This document shows, one piece after another, positions 36,301 to 45,279 of a stretch of DNA of 64,000 nt (positions within the stretch are counted from its first letter, which is position 1; each line of letters opens with the position of its first letter). Where the stretch lies: the NCBI GenBank assembly GCA_019637795.1, contig JAHBUY010000005.1:248001-312000 (forward strand), given 5' to 3'. The DNA is from a bacterium. GTDB taxonomy: Bacteria > Desulfobacterota > Binatia > HRBIN30 > CADEER01. The position numbers and the translations under genes are program-made. The notes beneath the pieces were generated by a model that was given only the letters and a program-made list of their open reading frames with translations, was not told where the DNA came from and searched no databases.

Positions 36301-36391
36301 AGGTCACGAAGGCGCGCGTCGGGCGCGGCGCCAGCGCGATCGCCGCCAGCATCACGCCCGCCACCACCCGCGCCACGGCCCGATTCCGCAT
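33341..36391 (-). CDS. Beta-propeller di-haem cytochrome (peroxidase-like) with dockerin-like end
   Basis: A 1016-residue exported protein: signal peptide (about 1-27), a YVTN/NHL-type beta-propeller (about 30-520: VGLEPVAVAARTDSEVWVVNHLSDSISIVD), then a cytochrome-c-peroxidase/MauG-like domain with two haem sites, CATCH and CAGCH, and FKVPQLKNAYQKIGMFGTPNGRFSD between them and the distal end. The C-terminus has an EF-hand loop DRDEDGVFDRDE, a Thr/Pro linker and a dockerin-like pair (GDADCNDVLNTADA; DADCNKDRRVSAAD). It is probably a periplasmic or surface electron-transfer enzyme. MbnH, the usual partner of MbnP, is also MauG-like, but this protein lies 32 kb from the MbnP-like gene and is far larger. 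Confidence 0.82.
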   Translation of the reverse strand: MRNRAVARVVAGVMLAAIALAPRPTRAFVTFEVGQVRPLARTPDGRTLLALNTPDARLEVFALDGAAPPRHVISVPVGLEPVAVAARTDSEVWVVNHLSDSISIVDLAATPPRVVRTLLVGDEPRDIVFAGPRDGGGHFRRAFITTARLGQNLPPSVPMNLTTPGTPRALVYVFDATDLGSGLGGTPETVVELFGDTPRALAATADGATVYAAVFQSGNQTTTVTEDAVCDGGAAAPPCALDGVQVPGGLANAQLPGGLPPPNANVDGDPGPEVGLIVRRNAAGIWQDELGRNWNNGVRFDLPDQDVFRIDALAAPPRQTAAYAHVGTILFNMLVNPRTGALYVSNTEARNEVRFEGSGEHGSSLRGDLHESQITVIAGATVAPRHLNKHIRALPDGYLTIPMPAGIKEASLATPVDMALASDGTLYVAGFGSSAVGVYASDEIERDTFVPAAANLIAVSGGGPSGLALDEANRRLYVLTRFDDAVKVIDTATRQEIAQVPMYNPEPPPVRNGRRFLYDAQLTSSNGEASCATCHVFGDLDSLAWDLGNPDDPVKPNYNPLGPTGTREPFDPLKGPMTTQTLRGMKHQGPMHWRGDRTGAMFVTDPLAYDSTLAFEAFNVAFESLLGRDEGELSADDMAAFTEFALEIEPPPNPVRGLDNQLTAAQSRGRALFRDRRLITDTAAHCAGCHTLNAADGNFGTLGQSTFDDEPQPFKVPQLKNAYQKIGMFGTPNGRFSDVLPQHAAYQGEQIRGFGFLHDGSMATVFDFLRARVFLLDDHQRADLEQYVLAFDTTFAPIVGQQITLTADTADVAGPRVDLLIARARTPFDLVDHPGANECDLVARAVVDGLPRGYLLDPASGAFRSDRAAEAPLADAALRAIATASGEPVTYTCAPPGEGRRLALDRDEDGVFDRDEIDRGSDPDDPRDPFLETPTPTVTLTPTVPPTATRTKTPGVLPGDADCNDVLNTADARAAARAVFDRRAQAQCDADCNKDRRVSAADVTCIITLVANSAQE

Positions 36392-36517
36392 AGACCTCGG
36401 CCTTACGCCCCGCGGTTTGGAGTGTCCAGCCGGGTTGCCGGGCCTGGCGGCCACCCTCGGGCGATGTCGACCCATCACCGCCGCCGCGCGCCGCCATCGG
36501 CATCGCGGAGTGGGCGC

Positions 36518-38308
36518 TCAACCGCGCTTGGCGTCGAGCTCGGCCCAGCGCGCGTAGAGGCGGTCCACCTCCTGCTGCGCCTCGTGCACCGCCTGCCAGC
36601 GCGCCGCCAGCTCGTCGGCGCGCGTGGCGATCGTCGGGTCGTGGGCCGCGGCGTGGCGGGCCGCCAGCGACTCCTCGGCGGCGAGGATCGCCGCCTCCAT
36701 GCCTTCCCACTCGCGCTGCTCGCCCCAGCTCAGGCGCTTCGGCGCCGCCGGCTTCGGCGCCGCCGCGGGCCGCGGCTTCGCCACCGCTGGCGTCGGCGGG
36801 CGGCGCGCCGCTTCCCACTGCCGGTAGTCGGCGAAGGCGGTGGCGCGGCCGCTGCCGTCGAGCGCCAGCACGCTGGTGGTGACGCGCTCGAAGAGAAAGC
36901 GATCGTGGGTGACCAGGACGACCGCGCCCGGGAACTCGAGCAGGCTCTCTTCCAGGACCTCGAGCGTCGGGATGTCGAGGTCGTTGGTCGGCTCGTCGAG
37001 GATCAGCAGGTCGGCGGGCTGCAGCATCAGCAGCGCCAGGTGGACGCGCGCCTGCTCGCCGCCCGACAGGCGGCCGACCGGCATCGCCAGTTGCTCGGCG
37101 CGGAACAGAAAGCGCCGCGCCCAGCCGGCGACGTGGATGGAGCGGCCGCCGAACACCACCTGATCGCCCTGCGGCGCCAGCGCCCGGCGCAGCGTCTGGG
37201 TCGGATCGAGGGCGCCGCGGTGCTGGTCGAGCAGCGCCACCCGCAGCCCCTCGGCGCGCTCGATATGGCCGGCGTCGGGGTGCAGCCCGCCGACCAGGAG
37301 TTGGATCAGCGTCGACTTGCCGCTGCCGTTGGGGCCGAGCAGACCGAGGCGCGTGCCGGGTCCGAGGACGAGGCTGACGTCCTCCAGCACGCGCCGGGCG
37401 CCGAACGACTTGCCGACGCGCTCGGCGACCAGCAGGCGCCGGGTGCGCCGCTCGCTGGCCGCGAAGTCGATGCCGGCGACGCGGCGCGCGCTGCGGCGCT
37501 GCACCGCGGCGAGCTCGCCGGCGAGGCGCGCCGCCTCGTCGATGCGCGCCTGGGCCTTGGTGGTGCGCGCCTTGGCGCCGTGGCGCAGCCAGTCGAGCTC
37601 GCGGCGCACGCGGTTGCCGAGCGTCTCCTGCCACTGCGCCTGCTCGCGCAGCGCCGCGTCCTTGCGTTCGAGAAACTCGCTGTAGCGGCCGCGCGTCTCG
37701 AAGAAGCCGCCGGGGTGGACGGGATCGAGATCGAACATGCGACGGGCCACGTGCTCGAGGAACCAGCGGTCGTGGCTGATGACGAGACACGCCGCCGGCT
37801 CGCTGCCGAGCATCTGCTCGAGCCAGAGGATGCCGTCGAGGTCCAGGTGGTTGGTCGGCTCGTCCATCAGCACCAGGTCGGGCTCGCACACCAGCGCCTC
37901 GGCGATGGCCAGCCGCTTGCGCCAGCCGCCGGAGAGGGTCGCCACCGGCGCGTCCGGCTCGCCGAAGCCGCAGCGGCTGAGCGTCGCCCGTCGCCGCGCG
38001 GCGCGCGCCGTCCCGTCGAGGTCGCTGTCCGCGAGCGCGGCGTCGAGCAGGCTGGCGACGGTGTGGGCGCCGCCGTCGCCGGGGTGCTGCGGGACGTAGG
38101 CGAGGCGCGTCAGGCGGCGCAGCGACACGCTGCCGGCGTCGGGCGGCTCGCGGCCGGCGAGCACCCGCAGCAGGGTCGACTTGCCGCAGCCGTTCGGCCC
38201 GACCAGGCCGATGCGGTCGCCGTCGTGGATGCCGAACGACAGGGCCGAGAAGAGCGGCGCCGCACCATAGGCCTTGGTGATCGCCTGACAGCCGAGGAGC
38301 AGCGCCAT
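36518..38308 (-). CDS. ABC-F family ATPase (Uup-like)
   Basis: A 596-residue protein with two ABC domains and no membrane part. Walker A GPNGCGKST is at 37-45; the first signature is LSGGWRKR with LMDEPTNHLDLDG; the second domain has GPNGSGKST, LSGGEQAR and LILDEPTNDLDIPT. A linker of charged helices and a C-terminal coiled coil (EGMEAAILAAEESLAARH) match Uup, which acts on ribosomes or DNA structures. Gene is monocistronic and divergent from rnr over a 102-base gap. Confidence 0.93.
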   Translation of the reverse strand: MALLLGCQAITKAYGAAPLFSALSFGIHDGDRIGLVGPNGCGKSTLLRVLAGREPPDAGSVSLRRLTRLAYVPQHPGDGGAHTVASLLDAALADSDLDGTARAARRRATLSRCGFGEPDAPVATLSGGWRKRLAIAEALVCEPDLVLMDEPTNHLDLDGILWLEQMLGSEPAACLVISHDRWFLEHVARRMFDLDPVHPGGFFETRGRYSEFLERKDAALREQAQWQETLGNRVRRELDWLRHGAKARTTKAQARIDEAARLAGELAAVQRRSARRVAGIDFAASERRTRRLLVAERVGKSFGARRVLEDVSLVLGPGTRLGLLGPNGSGKSTLIQLLVGGLHPDAGHIERAEGLRVALLDQHRGALDPTQTLRRALAPQGDQVVFGGRSIHVAGWARRFLFRAEQLAMPVGRLSGGEQARVHLALLMLQPADLLILDEPTNDLDIPTLEVLEESLLEFPGAVVLVTHDRFLFERVTTSVLALDGSGRATAFADYRQWEAARRPPTPAVAKPRPAAAPKPAAPKRLSWGEQREWEGMEAAILAAEESLAARHAAAHDPTIATRADELAARWQAVHEAQQEVDRLYARWAELDAKRG

Positions 38309-38410
38309 CCGCTGCCTGTAGCAGGTGGTCGCCGGCGGGTCAGCGCGGTGGCGGCGGCCGGAGCGCGCCGGCGTTGACAACGATGCCGGCGAAGCACAGC
38401 GTCGCCGGCG

Positions 38411-40804
38411 ATGCGCGACGAAGAGCCCGGCGACGATGTCGCCGCCTGCCTGGCGCTGCTCGAGCAGCGCGCGCCGCGGCCGTTGTCGATCCCCGAGATG
38501 ACCGCCCTGCTGTCGCTCGACCGCTACGATCGCAAGCGCCTCCGCGCCGCGCTCGAGGCCGGCGTGGCGGCGCAGCGGCTGCGCCGCATCGGCAAGACGC
38601 GCTACCAGTGGCGACGCGAGAGCGCGCGCCGCGAGGCCGCCGGACGGCCGGCCGGCGCCCGGCGCGGCCGCCGCGACGCCAGCGCGCTCGAGGGCCGCTA
38701 CCTGCGGGTGCGCGCCGGCTTCGGCTTCGTGGAGATCGCCGCGCCGGCCGCGGCGGCGCGGCCGCGCGACGTCCTCATCCCCGCCGGCCTCGAGGGCCTG
38801 GCGCTGCACGGCGACCGGGTGCGGATCGAGATCGTGCGCCGCGACCGGCGCAGCCAACGCGCCACCGGGCGCGTCACCGCCGTGCTCGAACGCCGGCACG
38901 ACGAGATCATCGGCACCTTGGAGCGCCGGCAGCAGCGCTGGTTCGCCGTCCCGCTCGACGAGCGCCTGCCCGTCGTCGAGCTCAGCGGGGCGCCGTCGCC
39001 GCGGCGCGAGGACGCCGGCCTGGTGGCGCGCGTCCGCCTGACGCCGCCGCCGCGCGGCGCGGCCGGCGTGCGCGGCGTGCTCGATCGCGTCCTCGGCCCC
39101 GGCGACGATCCCGAGGTGCAGTTCCTCGCCATCGCCGGCGAGCACGGCCTGCGCATCGCCTTTCCGCCGGCGGCGGCCGCCGAGGCCGAGCGCCTGCCCG
39201 AGGATCCGCGGCCGCAGGACCTGCGCGCGCGCGCCGACCTGCGCGCCCTGCCCTTCGTCACCATCGATGGCGAGACGGCGCGCGACTTCGACGATGCCGT
39301 CTGTCTGGAGGAGCGGCCCGACGGCGGCGGCACGCTGTGGGTGGCGATCGCCGACGTCGCCCACTACGTGCCGCCGGACTCGGCGCTCGATCGCGAGGCG
39401 GCGGCGCGCGGCACCAGCGTGTACTTCCCCGACCGCGCGATTCCGATGCTGCCGGCGCGCCTGTCGAGCGGGCTGTGCTCGCTGCAGCCCGACCGTGACC
39501 GCCTGGTGCTGGCGGCGGAGATGCCCCTCGACGCCCATGGCCGGCGCCGCGGCCTGACCTGCCGGCGCGCCGTCATCCGCAGCCGCGCCCGCCTGACCTA
39601 CACCCAGGTCGCGGCCGTCCTCTCGGCGGCGGAGACCGCCGAGATCGCCGCCTGGCGAGCGCAGCTCGCGCCCCTGCTGCCGCAGTTGCGCCGTATGCGC
39701 GAGCTGATGCTGACGCTGCGCGAGCGCCGGGTGCGCGCCGGCTCGCTCGACCTCGACCTGCCGGAGGCGCTGGTCGATCTCTCGGAGGAAGGCCGCAGCA
39801 TCGGCGTGCGGGTGGCGCCGCGCAACGACGCCCATCGCCTGATCGAGGAGCTGATGCTCGAGGCCAACCGCGCCGTCGCCGGCTGGCTGCGCGACCAGGG
39901 CATCCCCTTCCCCTACCGCATCCACGAGCCGCCGGCGCCGGACGACGTCGACGAGCTCAACGAGCTGCTCGCGCCGTTCGGCCTGCGCATCGCGTACGAC
40001 GAGGTGGTGGAACCGGCCGACGTGCAGCAGCTCCTCGATCGCCTCGCCGGCCACCGCCTCGGCCGCGTCCTCTCGCGCCAGGTGCTGCGCGCCCTGCGGC
40101 AGGCGCGCTACAGCACGGCGAACGCCGGACACTTCGGGCTCGCCTTTCCGGTCTACTGTCACTTCACCTCGCCGATCCGGCGCTATCCCGACCTGCTGGT
40201 CCATCGCCAGATCGGCCGCCTGCTCGACGGCCGCGTCGAGGAGGCGCGCGCCGCGGCGGCGGCGCTGGAAGCGGCGAGCGCCGCCAGCTCGCAGGCGGAG
40301 CGCGAGGCGATGGAAGCCGAACGCGCCATGCTCGACCTGCGCAAAGCGGAGTTCATGCTCGGCCACCTGCTCGAGCCCGAGCCGGCGACCGTCGTGTCGG
40401 TGATCGGCGCCGGTCTTTTCGTCGAGCTCGACGCGTATCCGGTCGAAGGCCTGGTGCGCGCCGACGCGATTCCCGGCGACCGCTGGACGTTCATCGACAG
40501 CGAGCGGGCGCTCAAGGGCCTGCGCACCGGCCAGCGCTTCCGCCTCGGCGATCGCGTCGAGGTCGAGGCGACCAACGTCTCGCTGCAGCGGCGGCAGGTC
40601 GACTTCGCGCTCCTCCGCCGCCTGCCGTCGCCGGACGGGGCGCCGGTCACGCCGGTCGGCGGGGCCAGGCGGCCCCGGACACCGCCGGCGGGCAGGCGAT
40701 CGCACCCCGGCGCTGCGAAGACGCGGCGCGGACGCCGCGGCCGTCGATCGATGCGGCGCCGCTTGCGCGCCGGCGCCGGCTGGGTCATCAGCGGGAGGCC
40801 GTGA
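38411..40804 (+). CDS. rnr: Ribonuclease R
   Basis: A 797-residue 3'-5' exoribonuclease. N-terminal winged-helix and cold-shock domains (about 20-170) precede the RNB domain with the Asp cluster in TIDGETARDFDDAV and the FTSPIRRYPDLLVH motif, followed by an S1 domain (SVIGAGLFVELDAYPVEGLV) and an Arg-rich basic tail. It degrades structured RNA and assists quality control of rRNA and tmRNA-tagged messages. A dolichol-kinase-like gene starts four bases before its stop (GTGA), so the two are co-translated. Confidence 0.95.
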   Translation: MRDEEPGDDVAACLALLEQRAPRPLSIPEMTALLSLDRYDRKRLRAALEAGVAAQRLRRIGKTRYQWRRESARREAAGRPAGARRGRRDASALEGRYLRVRAGFGFVEIAAPAAAARPRDVLIPAGLEGLALHGDRVRIEIVRRDRRSQRATGRVTAVLERRHDEIIGTLERRQQRWFAVPLDERLPVVELSGAPSPRREDAGLVARVRLTPPPRGAAGVRGVLDRVLGPGDDPEVQFLAIAGEHGLRIAFPPAAAAEAERLPEDPRPQDLRARADLRALPFVTIDGETARDFDDAVCLEERPDGGGTLWVAIADVAHYVPPDSALDREAAARGTSVYFPDRAIPMLPARLSSGLCSLQPDRDRLVLAAEMPLDAHGRRRGLTCRRAVIRSRARLTYTQVAAVLSAAETAEIAAWRAQLAPLLPQLRRMRELMLTLRERRVRAGSLDLDLPEALVDLSEEGRSIGVRVAPRNDAHRLIEELMLEANRAVAGWLRDQGIPFPYRIHEPPAPDDVDELNELLAPFGLRIAYDEVVEPADVQQLLDRLAGHRLGRVLSRQVLRALRQARYSTANAGHFGLAFPVYCHFTSPIRRYPDLLVHRQIGRLLDGRVEEARAAAAALEAASAASSQAEREAMEAERAMLDLRKAEFMLGHLLEPEPATVVSVIGAGLFVELDAYPVEGLVRADAIPGDRWTFIDSERALKGLRTGQRFRLGDRVEVEATNVSLQRRQVDFALLRRLPSPDGAPVTPVGGARRPRTPPAGRRSHPGAAKTRRGRRGRRSMRRRLRAGAGWVISGRP

Positions 40805-41469
40805 ACTCCGACGCCGACCTCGCCGCCCGCGCGCCCTCGGCGACGCGCCACGACCTGCAGCTCGGTCGTCGACTGTTCCATCTCGGCAACGGCGTCGCCA
40901 TCGCCACCGCCTACGCGCTGCTCTTCAGCCACGAGCAGGTGGTGCACACCTTCGGCGCCGTCGCCTGCCTGGTCTACATCGCCGACCGCGTCCGCATCGC
41001 CTATCCCGAGCTGGTGGCGCGGCGCCTGCCGTGGGTGAACCGGCTGTTCGTGCGCGCCGAGGAGCAGGTGCGCGAATCGGCGATGACGCCGTTCGCGATC
41101 GCCGTCCTGCTCACCATCCTGGCGCTGCCGAAGCTGCCGGCGCTGATCGCGATCTACACCCTGGCGATTGCCGACCCGCTGGCGGCGGTGGTCGGCATCC
41201 GCTTCGGCCGCCATCGCATCACCGCCACGCGCAGCCTCGAGGGCACCGCCGCGTTCTTCGCGGCGGCGCTGCTGATCGCCGTCGCGGTGCTGCGCTGGGG
41301 CACCGGCGCGTCCGCCTGGATGATCGCCGCCGCCGCGCTCGGCATCGGCGCGGTGGCGCTGCTGCTCGAGCTGGTGCCGCTGCGGATCGACGACAACCTC
41401 ACCATCCCGATCGTCGTCGGCTTCGCCGCCTGGGCGATGGCCGGGCTCGCCGGCGTGCCGGTGTTCTGA
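40801..41469 (+). CDS. Dolichol kinase/CDP-diglyceride-synthase-like membrane protein
   Basis: A 222-residue membrane protein with about six helices. The conserved LGRRLFHLGNG near the N-terminus and IADPLAAVVGIRFGRHR, then TRSLEGTAAFF, match the SEC59/VTE5/dolichol-kinase family, which phosphorylates polyprenols or phytol using CTP. The bacterial members' substrates are undefined. GTG 40801 overlaps the rnr stop. Confidence 0.8.
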   Translation: MNSDADLAARAPSATRHDLQLGRRLFHLGNGVAIATAYALLFSHEQVVHTFGAVACLVYIADRVRIAYPELVARRLPWVNRLFVRAEEQVRESAMTPFAIAVLLTILALPKLPALIAIYTLAIADPLAAVVGIRFGRHRITATRSLEGTAAFFAAALLIAVAVLRWGTGASAWMIAAAALGIGAVALLLELVPLRIDDNLTIPIVVGFAAWAMAGLAGVPVF

Positions 41470-41472
41470 GGC

Positions 41473-41988
41473 TCAGCGCAGCGCGTTGGTGACGCCGCGC
41501 ACCAGCTCGTCGACGGTGACCCGGCCGTCGGGAACGCGGTCGAACGGCGGGCACTCGCTGACCGGCGTGCTGCCGAGCGCGATGGTGACGCCGCGCACCA
41601 GCTCGTCGATCGACACCGTGCCGTCGCGGTTGCAGTCACCGACCAGCACCGGGCCGCCGAGCGCCCGCAGGTCGGCAACCTCGCTCCGGCGGGCGGTGAA
41701 GAGGCGGTCGAACTCGTCGGCGCTGACGACCAGGGTGACGATGCGCGAGCGGTCACCGGGATGGGCGCGGTGCTGATCCGCCGCCTGCGCGGTGGCGAAG
41801 CGCAGGTTCGCGTTGTGCAGCTTGGACGCCCGCGAGCCGCGCCGACCGCGCACCGAGAGGCGGTAGATGGTCCGCGGACCCGCCCCCGGCGCCGCGTGGG
41901 CGACGCGCGCCCCGCTCGGCACCAGGGCGCTGGCGGCGACCGTGCCGGCGGCCACCAGGAACTGCCGCCGCGTCAGGCGCGCCGCCAC
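41473..41988 (-). CDS. Tat-exported protein with dockerin-like EF-hand pair
   Basis: A 171-residue protein with a Tat signal (LTRRQFLVAAGTVAASAL, 5-22), a short ~85-residue unknown domain (SKLHNANLRFATAQAADQHRA), then EF-hand loops DCNRDGTVSIDE and a degenerate DRVPDGRVTVDE. The Tat signal is notable: other dockerin-tagged proteins in the window use Sec signals. Tail-to-tail with the dolichol-kinase-like gene, separated by three bases. Confidence 0.7.
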   Translation of the reverse strand: MAARLTRRQFLVAAGTVAASALVPSGARVAHAAPGAGPRTIYRLSVRGRRGSRASKLHNANLRFATAQAADQHRAHPGDRSRIVTLVVSADEFDRLFTARRSEVADLRALGGPVLVGDCNRDGTVSIDELVRGVTIALGSTPVSECPPFDRVPDGRVTVDELVRGVTNALR

Positions 41989-42307
41989 CGCGCCTCCGAT
42001 GACGGAAGAGGGGCAGGGGGAGGAGCCGCATCTCCCCGCCGGTTCGCGCGCGCGAGCGCGCGGCCCAGACTTTGCGGTGCGACTTTCGAGGCGGAGTCAA
42101 CAGCACGTCCGGCTCTCAACCGTCCGTCTTGCGTTGGGCTCGTGGCCCGCGGCTGTCCCTGCGACCGAACTCGCACCCTTTCTGCAAGATCTACCGTCTG
42201 CATGTACCGATCTGGATAGCGACGTCCCAGCAGTGCGAGCCTGAGCCGCCAGGGCGGGAGTGTCAACAGCGGATTTCGCGAGCGGATTTCGCGCCCCGCG
42301 GCGCGAC
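41989..42307. other. Intergenic region without a recognisable gene
   Basis: About 320 bases between two minus-strand genes, holding the promoter of the Tat-exported dockerin protein. It contains a tandem AGCGGATTTCGCG repeat near 42267-42293 but no coding similarity in any frame. Confidence 0.5.
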
Positions 42308-43765
42308 TCAGGGCCCGGTGGGCCAGAAGCCGGGGTCGACCGCGAGGTCGTTGTTCTGCCAGCCGCCGCCGAGGGCGCGATAGAGATCGACGACGGCGAG
42401 GATGCGGCTGAGATCCGTCTGCGCCAGCGCCAGCTCTGCGGGGAAGAGCTGCTGCTGCGCTTCCAGAACCTCGAAGTAGGTCGACAGGCCGCCGTTGTAG
42501 CGCAACAGGGCGAGGCGCACCGATTCGCGCAGGGCGTCGACCGCCAGTTGCTGCTCGGCGCGCACCCCTTCCAGCTTCTGCTGAGCGATGAGCGCGTTCG
42601 ACACCTCGGTGAGCGCCGTCAGCACCGTCTGCACGTACTGCGCCTTGGTGGCCTCCCAGTCGGCGACCTGGGCGCGGTACGCTTCGGTCAGCCGGCCGCC
42701 CTGGAAGATCGGGCCGACGAGCGAGCCGGCGATCGCCCACACCACGCCGGGCGTCTTGACGATGTTCTCGAGGTCCGAGCTCTGGCCACCGTAGAGCGCC
42801 GTCAGGCCGAGGCGCGGGAAGAAGTTGGCGATGGTGACGCCGACCTGCGCGTTGCTCGATTCGATCAATCGCTCCGCGGCGAGGACGTCGGGCCGGCGCC
42901 GCAGCAGCTCGGACGGCAGGCCCGGCGGGGTCTGCGGCGGCAGCGCCTCGATGGTCATCAGCGGCTCGCGCGGCACCGGTCCGGGCGCGCGGCCGAGCAG
43001 GATGCAGATGGCGTTCTCCTGCTGGACGATCCGCTGCTCGATCTGCGGGATGGTGGCCGCCGCCTGGGCGCGGGCGGCGCGCGCGCGTTCGACGGAGAGC
43101 TTGGAATCGACGCCGCCCTGATAGCGGCGGGTGAAGAGCTGCACCGTTTCGGTGAAGGATTGGGTGGTGCGACGGGCGATGTCGAGCTGCAGGTCGAGCT
43201 CCTGGAGGGTGAAATACGACGCCGCGACACCGCTCACCAGACTGAGCACGACGCCGCGGCGGACGTCGTCGGTGGCGTACAGCACCGCCTCGGACGCCTC
43301 GGTGGCGCGGCGGATGCGCCCCCACACGTCGAGCTCCCAGGCGAGGTTGAAGGTGCCGAGGAAGGTGTTGAAGGTCTGGTTGTCGGTGTTCGGACCGAGG
43401 AACGACTGGCCGCGCTGGACGCCGCCCTGGTAGCTCGCCTGGGGGAAGATCTCGGAGCGGGTGACGCCGACCTGGTGCAGCGCCTGCTCGACCCGCGCCG
43501 AGGCGGTGCGCAGGTCGTAGTTGGCCGCCAGGGCCTCGTCGATCAGCTCCCGCAGGGTGGCGTCGTGGAAGACGTCGAACCAGGCGTCGTCGGCGAACGA
43601 CCCCGCCTCGGCGGGCGCCAGCTCGCTGCGGTAGGCCGCCGGCACCGCCGGCTCCGGCCGGACGAAGTCGGGTCCGACGGCGCAGCCGGCGATGGCCACC
43701 ACGAGCGCCGCGACCCCCGTCGCCGCGAACGAGCGTCGCACACCACCTCCCCGCTCATCACCCAC
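42308..43765 (-). CDS. NodT/OprM-type outer-membrane efflux lipoprotein
   Basis: A 485-residue TolC-family channel. The lipobox VAIAGC ends the signal peptide at about residue 28, followed by the NodT start VGPDFVRPEPAVPAAY. Paired coiled-coil repeats with LPSELLRRRPDVLAAERL and GGLSTYFEVLEAQQQLFPAELAL are diagnostic. It is the exit duct of a tripartite RND or MFS pump. No pump gene is adjacent; the RND gene at the end of the window lies 17 kb away. A GTG 24 bases in is an alternative start. Confidence 0.92.
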   Translation of the reverse strand: MGDERGGGVRRSFAATGVAALVVAIAGCAVGPDFVRPEPAVPAAYRSELAPAEAGSFADDAWFDVFHDATLRELIDEALAANYDLRTASARVEQALHQVGVTRSEIFPQASYQGGVQRGQSFLGPNTDNQTFNTFLGTFNLAWELDVWGRIRRATEASEAVLYATDDVRRGVVLSLVSGVAASYFTLQELDLQLDIARRTTQSFTETVQLFTRRYQGGVDSKLSVERARAARAQAAATIPQIEQRIVQQENAICILLGRAPGPVPREPLMTIEALPPQTPPGLPSELLRRRPDVLAAERLIESSNAQVGVTIANFFPRLGLTALYGGQSSDLENIVKTPGVVWAIAGSLVGPIFQGGRLTEAYRAQVADWEATKAQYVQTVLTALTEVSNALIAQQKLEGVRAEQQLAVDALRESVRLALLRYNGGLSTYFEVLEAQQQLFPAELALAQTDLSRILAVVDLYRALGGGWQNNDLAVDPGFWPTGP

Positions 43766-43947
43766 CGGCGGCGACTCGCTCGTGCCGGCAGTGCTTCCGC
43801 TCGTCGTCGTACGTCGCCCCCACCAGACTGCAGCGTTGCGTTCGCCGGGCTTGTCGCAGAAAGCCCCCGGACGGTCAACGCCGGCCGGGTCGGCTGGGTC
43901 GGCCCGGCTGGGTCGCAGTGCCGGTCGCTCGTGATAGGAGGACGCCC

Positions 43948-45090
43948 GTGGCTGATTTCGTCTGGGTCACCTGGGACGGGGCGGGGAACCTGCCACCGCA
44001 GCGCGCGCTGGCGCGCGCCCTGCTGGCGCGCGGGCATCGGCTGCGCGCCCTGGCGCACGATTCGCTGCGCGAGGCGCTGACAGGCGACGGCGCCGAGTGC
44101 CTGCCGGTGCCCGGGCTGCGGCGCTACGACGCGCACCTGGCCATGCAGCCGGCGGAGGAGCTGGGCTACGTGCTCGAGCACGTCTGGTACGCGCGGTCAT
44201 TCGGCGAGGCGCTGCTGTCGGCGGTCGCCGACCGCCGCCCGGATGGCCTGCTCGTCGACCTCTGCCTGACGCACGCGCTGGTCGCGGCACACCGCACCGG
44301 CCTGCCGACGACGGCGCTCGGCCACTTCCCGTACCAGATCCTGCTCGGGCCGTTCGCGCCGGTGACGGCGTCGCGGCTGGACGAAACCAATGCCTACGCG
44401 GCGGAGCTGGGCGTGGCGCCGTTCGCTTCGCACCAGGCGCTGGTGGAGGCGGCGGCGCTGGTGCTGGTGCCGACCTATCGCTCGTTCGACGAGGTCGACG
44501 ATCCGGCGCCGCACGTCGTGCACGTCGGCCCTTGTCGCGCGGGACACGAGGCGGCCGCGCCGTGGCAGCGCCGCGCGCCCGACCGCCCCTTGGTGCTGGT
44601 CGGGCTCAGCACCAGCAATCAGATGCAACAGCCCCTGCTGCAGCGCCTGTGCGACGCGCTGGCGCCGCTCGCGGTGGAAGCCGTGGTGACGAGCGGGCCG
44701 GCGATCGATCCGCAGGCCCTGCGCCCCGGCGACAACACCAGCGTGGTGCGCTTCGTGGCGCACGACCTCATCCTGCCGGCAACCGACCTGCTGATCACCC
44801 ACGCCGGCCACGGCACCGCGCTGGCGGGCGCGACCTACGGGGTGCCCATGCTGTGCTTCCCGATGGGCCGCGATCAGCCGTTGATCGCCGACCGCGTCGC
44901 CCGCCTCGGCCTCGGCGCCGTCCTCCCCCCCGACGCCGAGGTCGCCGCGATCCGCGACGCCATCGCGGGCATGCTCGCCGATCCGGCGCTGCGCGAGCGC
45001 GCCAGGGCCTATGCGCGCTCGGTGGCCGACCACCCCGACCTGGCGGAGGCCGTGCGGCGGGTCGAATCGCACCTGGCGGCGCCGCGCTGA
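43948..45090 (+). CDS. MGT-type glycosyltransferase (GT1, GT-B fold)
   Basis: A 380-residue glycosyltransferase: N-terminal GT-B half beginning DFVWVTWDGAGNLPPQRALARALLARGHR, and the C-terminal nucleotide-sugar motif DLLITHAGHGTALAGATYGVPMLCFPMGRDQPLIADR, the bacterial counterpart of the plant PSPG box. Such enzymes glycosylate macrolides, sterols or other lipophilic acceptors. GTG 43948 is chosen because TAGGAGG lies seven bases upstream; an in-frame ATG at 43918 lacks that support. Confidence 0.88.
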   Translation: MADFVWVTWDGAGNLPPQRALARALLARGHRLRALAHDSLREALTGDGAECLPVPGLRRYDAHLAMQPAEELGYVLEHVWYARSFGEALLSAVADRRPDGLLVDLCLTHALVAAHRTGLPTTALGHFPYQILLGPFAPVTASRLDETNAYAAELGVAPFASHQALVEAAALVLVPTYRSFDEVDDPAPHVVHVGPCRAGHEAAAPWQRRAPDRPLVLVGLSTSNQMQQPLLQRLCDALAPLAVEAVVTSGPAIDPQALRPGDNTSVVRFVAHDLILPATDLLITHAGHGTALAGATYGVPMLCFPMGRDQPLIADRVARLGLGAVLPPDAEVAAIRDAIAGMLADPALRERARAYARSVADHPDLAEAVRRVESHLAAPR

Positions 45091-45279
45091 CCGGACGCCG
45101 CCGCGTCGTTCGCGGGCCCGCGGATCGCCTGTGGCGCGGGTTGACGAGCCTGCCGCTTTCGGCGATGGACCGTCAGGTTGCGCGGGTGCGCGCGGCGGGT
45201 CGCGCGCGCACGGCCGGCGCCGTCAGCCGCAGGGAATGCGTTTCGCTTCTGAACCCACTGCCCTCAGGGAGGACGTGTG

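Noticed and set aside
33893..38377. A 1494-codon plus-strand open frame
   Set aside because: Wholly antisense to the beta-propeller cytochrome and the ABC-F gene, rich in His/Arg/Ala and without any domain; a GC-driven artefact.
36518..40705. Long N-terminal extension of the ABC-F gene
   Set aside because: The extension is antisense to rnr; ABC-F similarity begins exactly at ATG 38308.
42267..42293. Tandem AGCGGATTTCGCG as a possible operator array
   Set aside because: Only two units, no symmetry, and not repeated elsewhere in the window.
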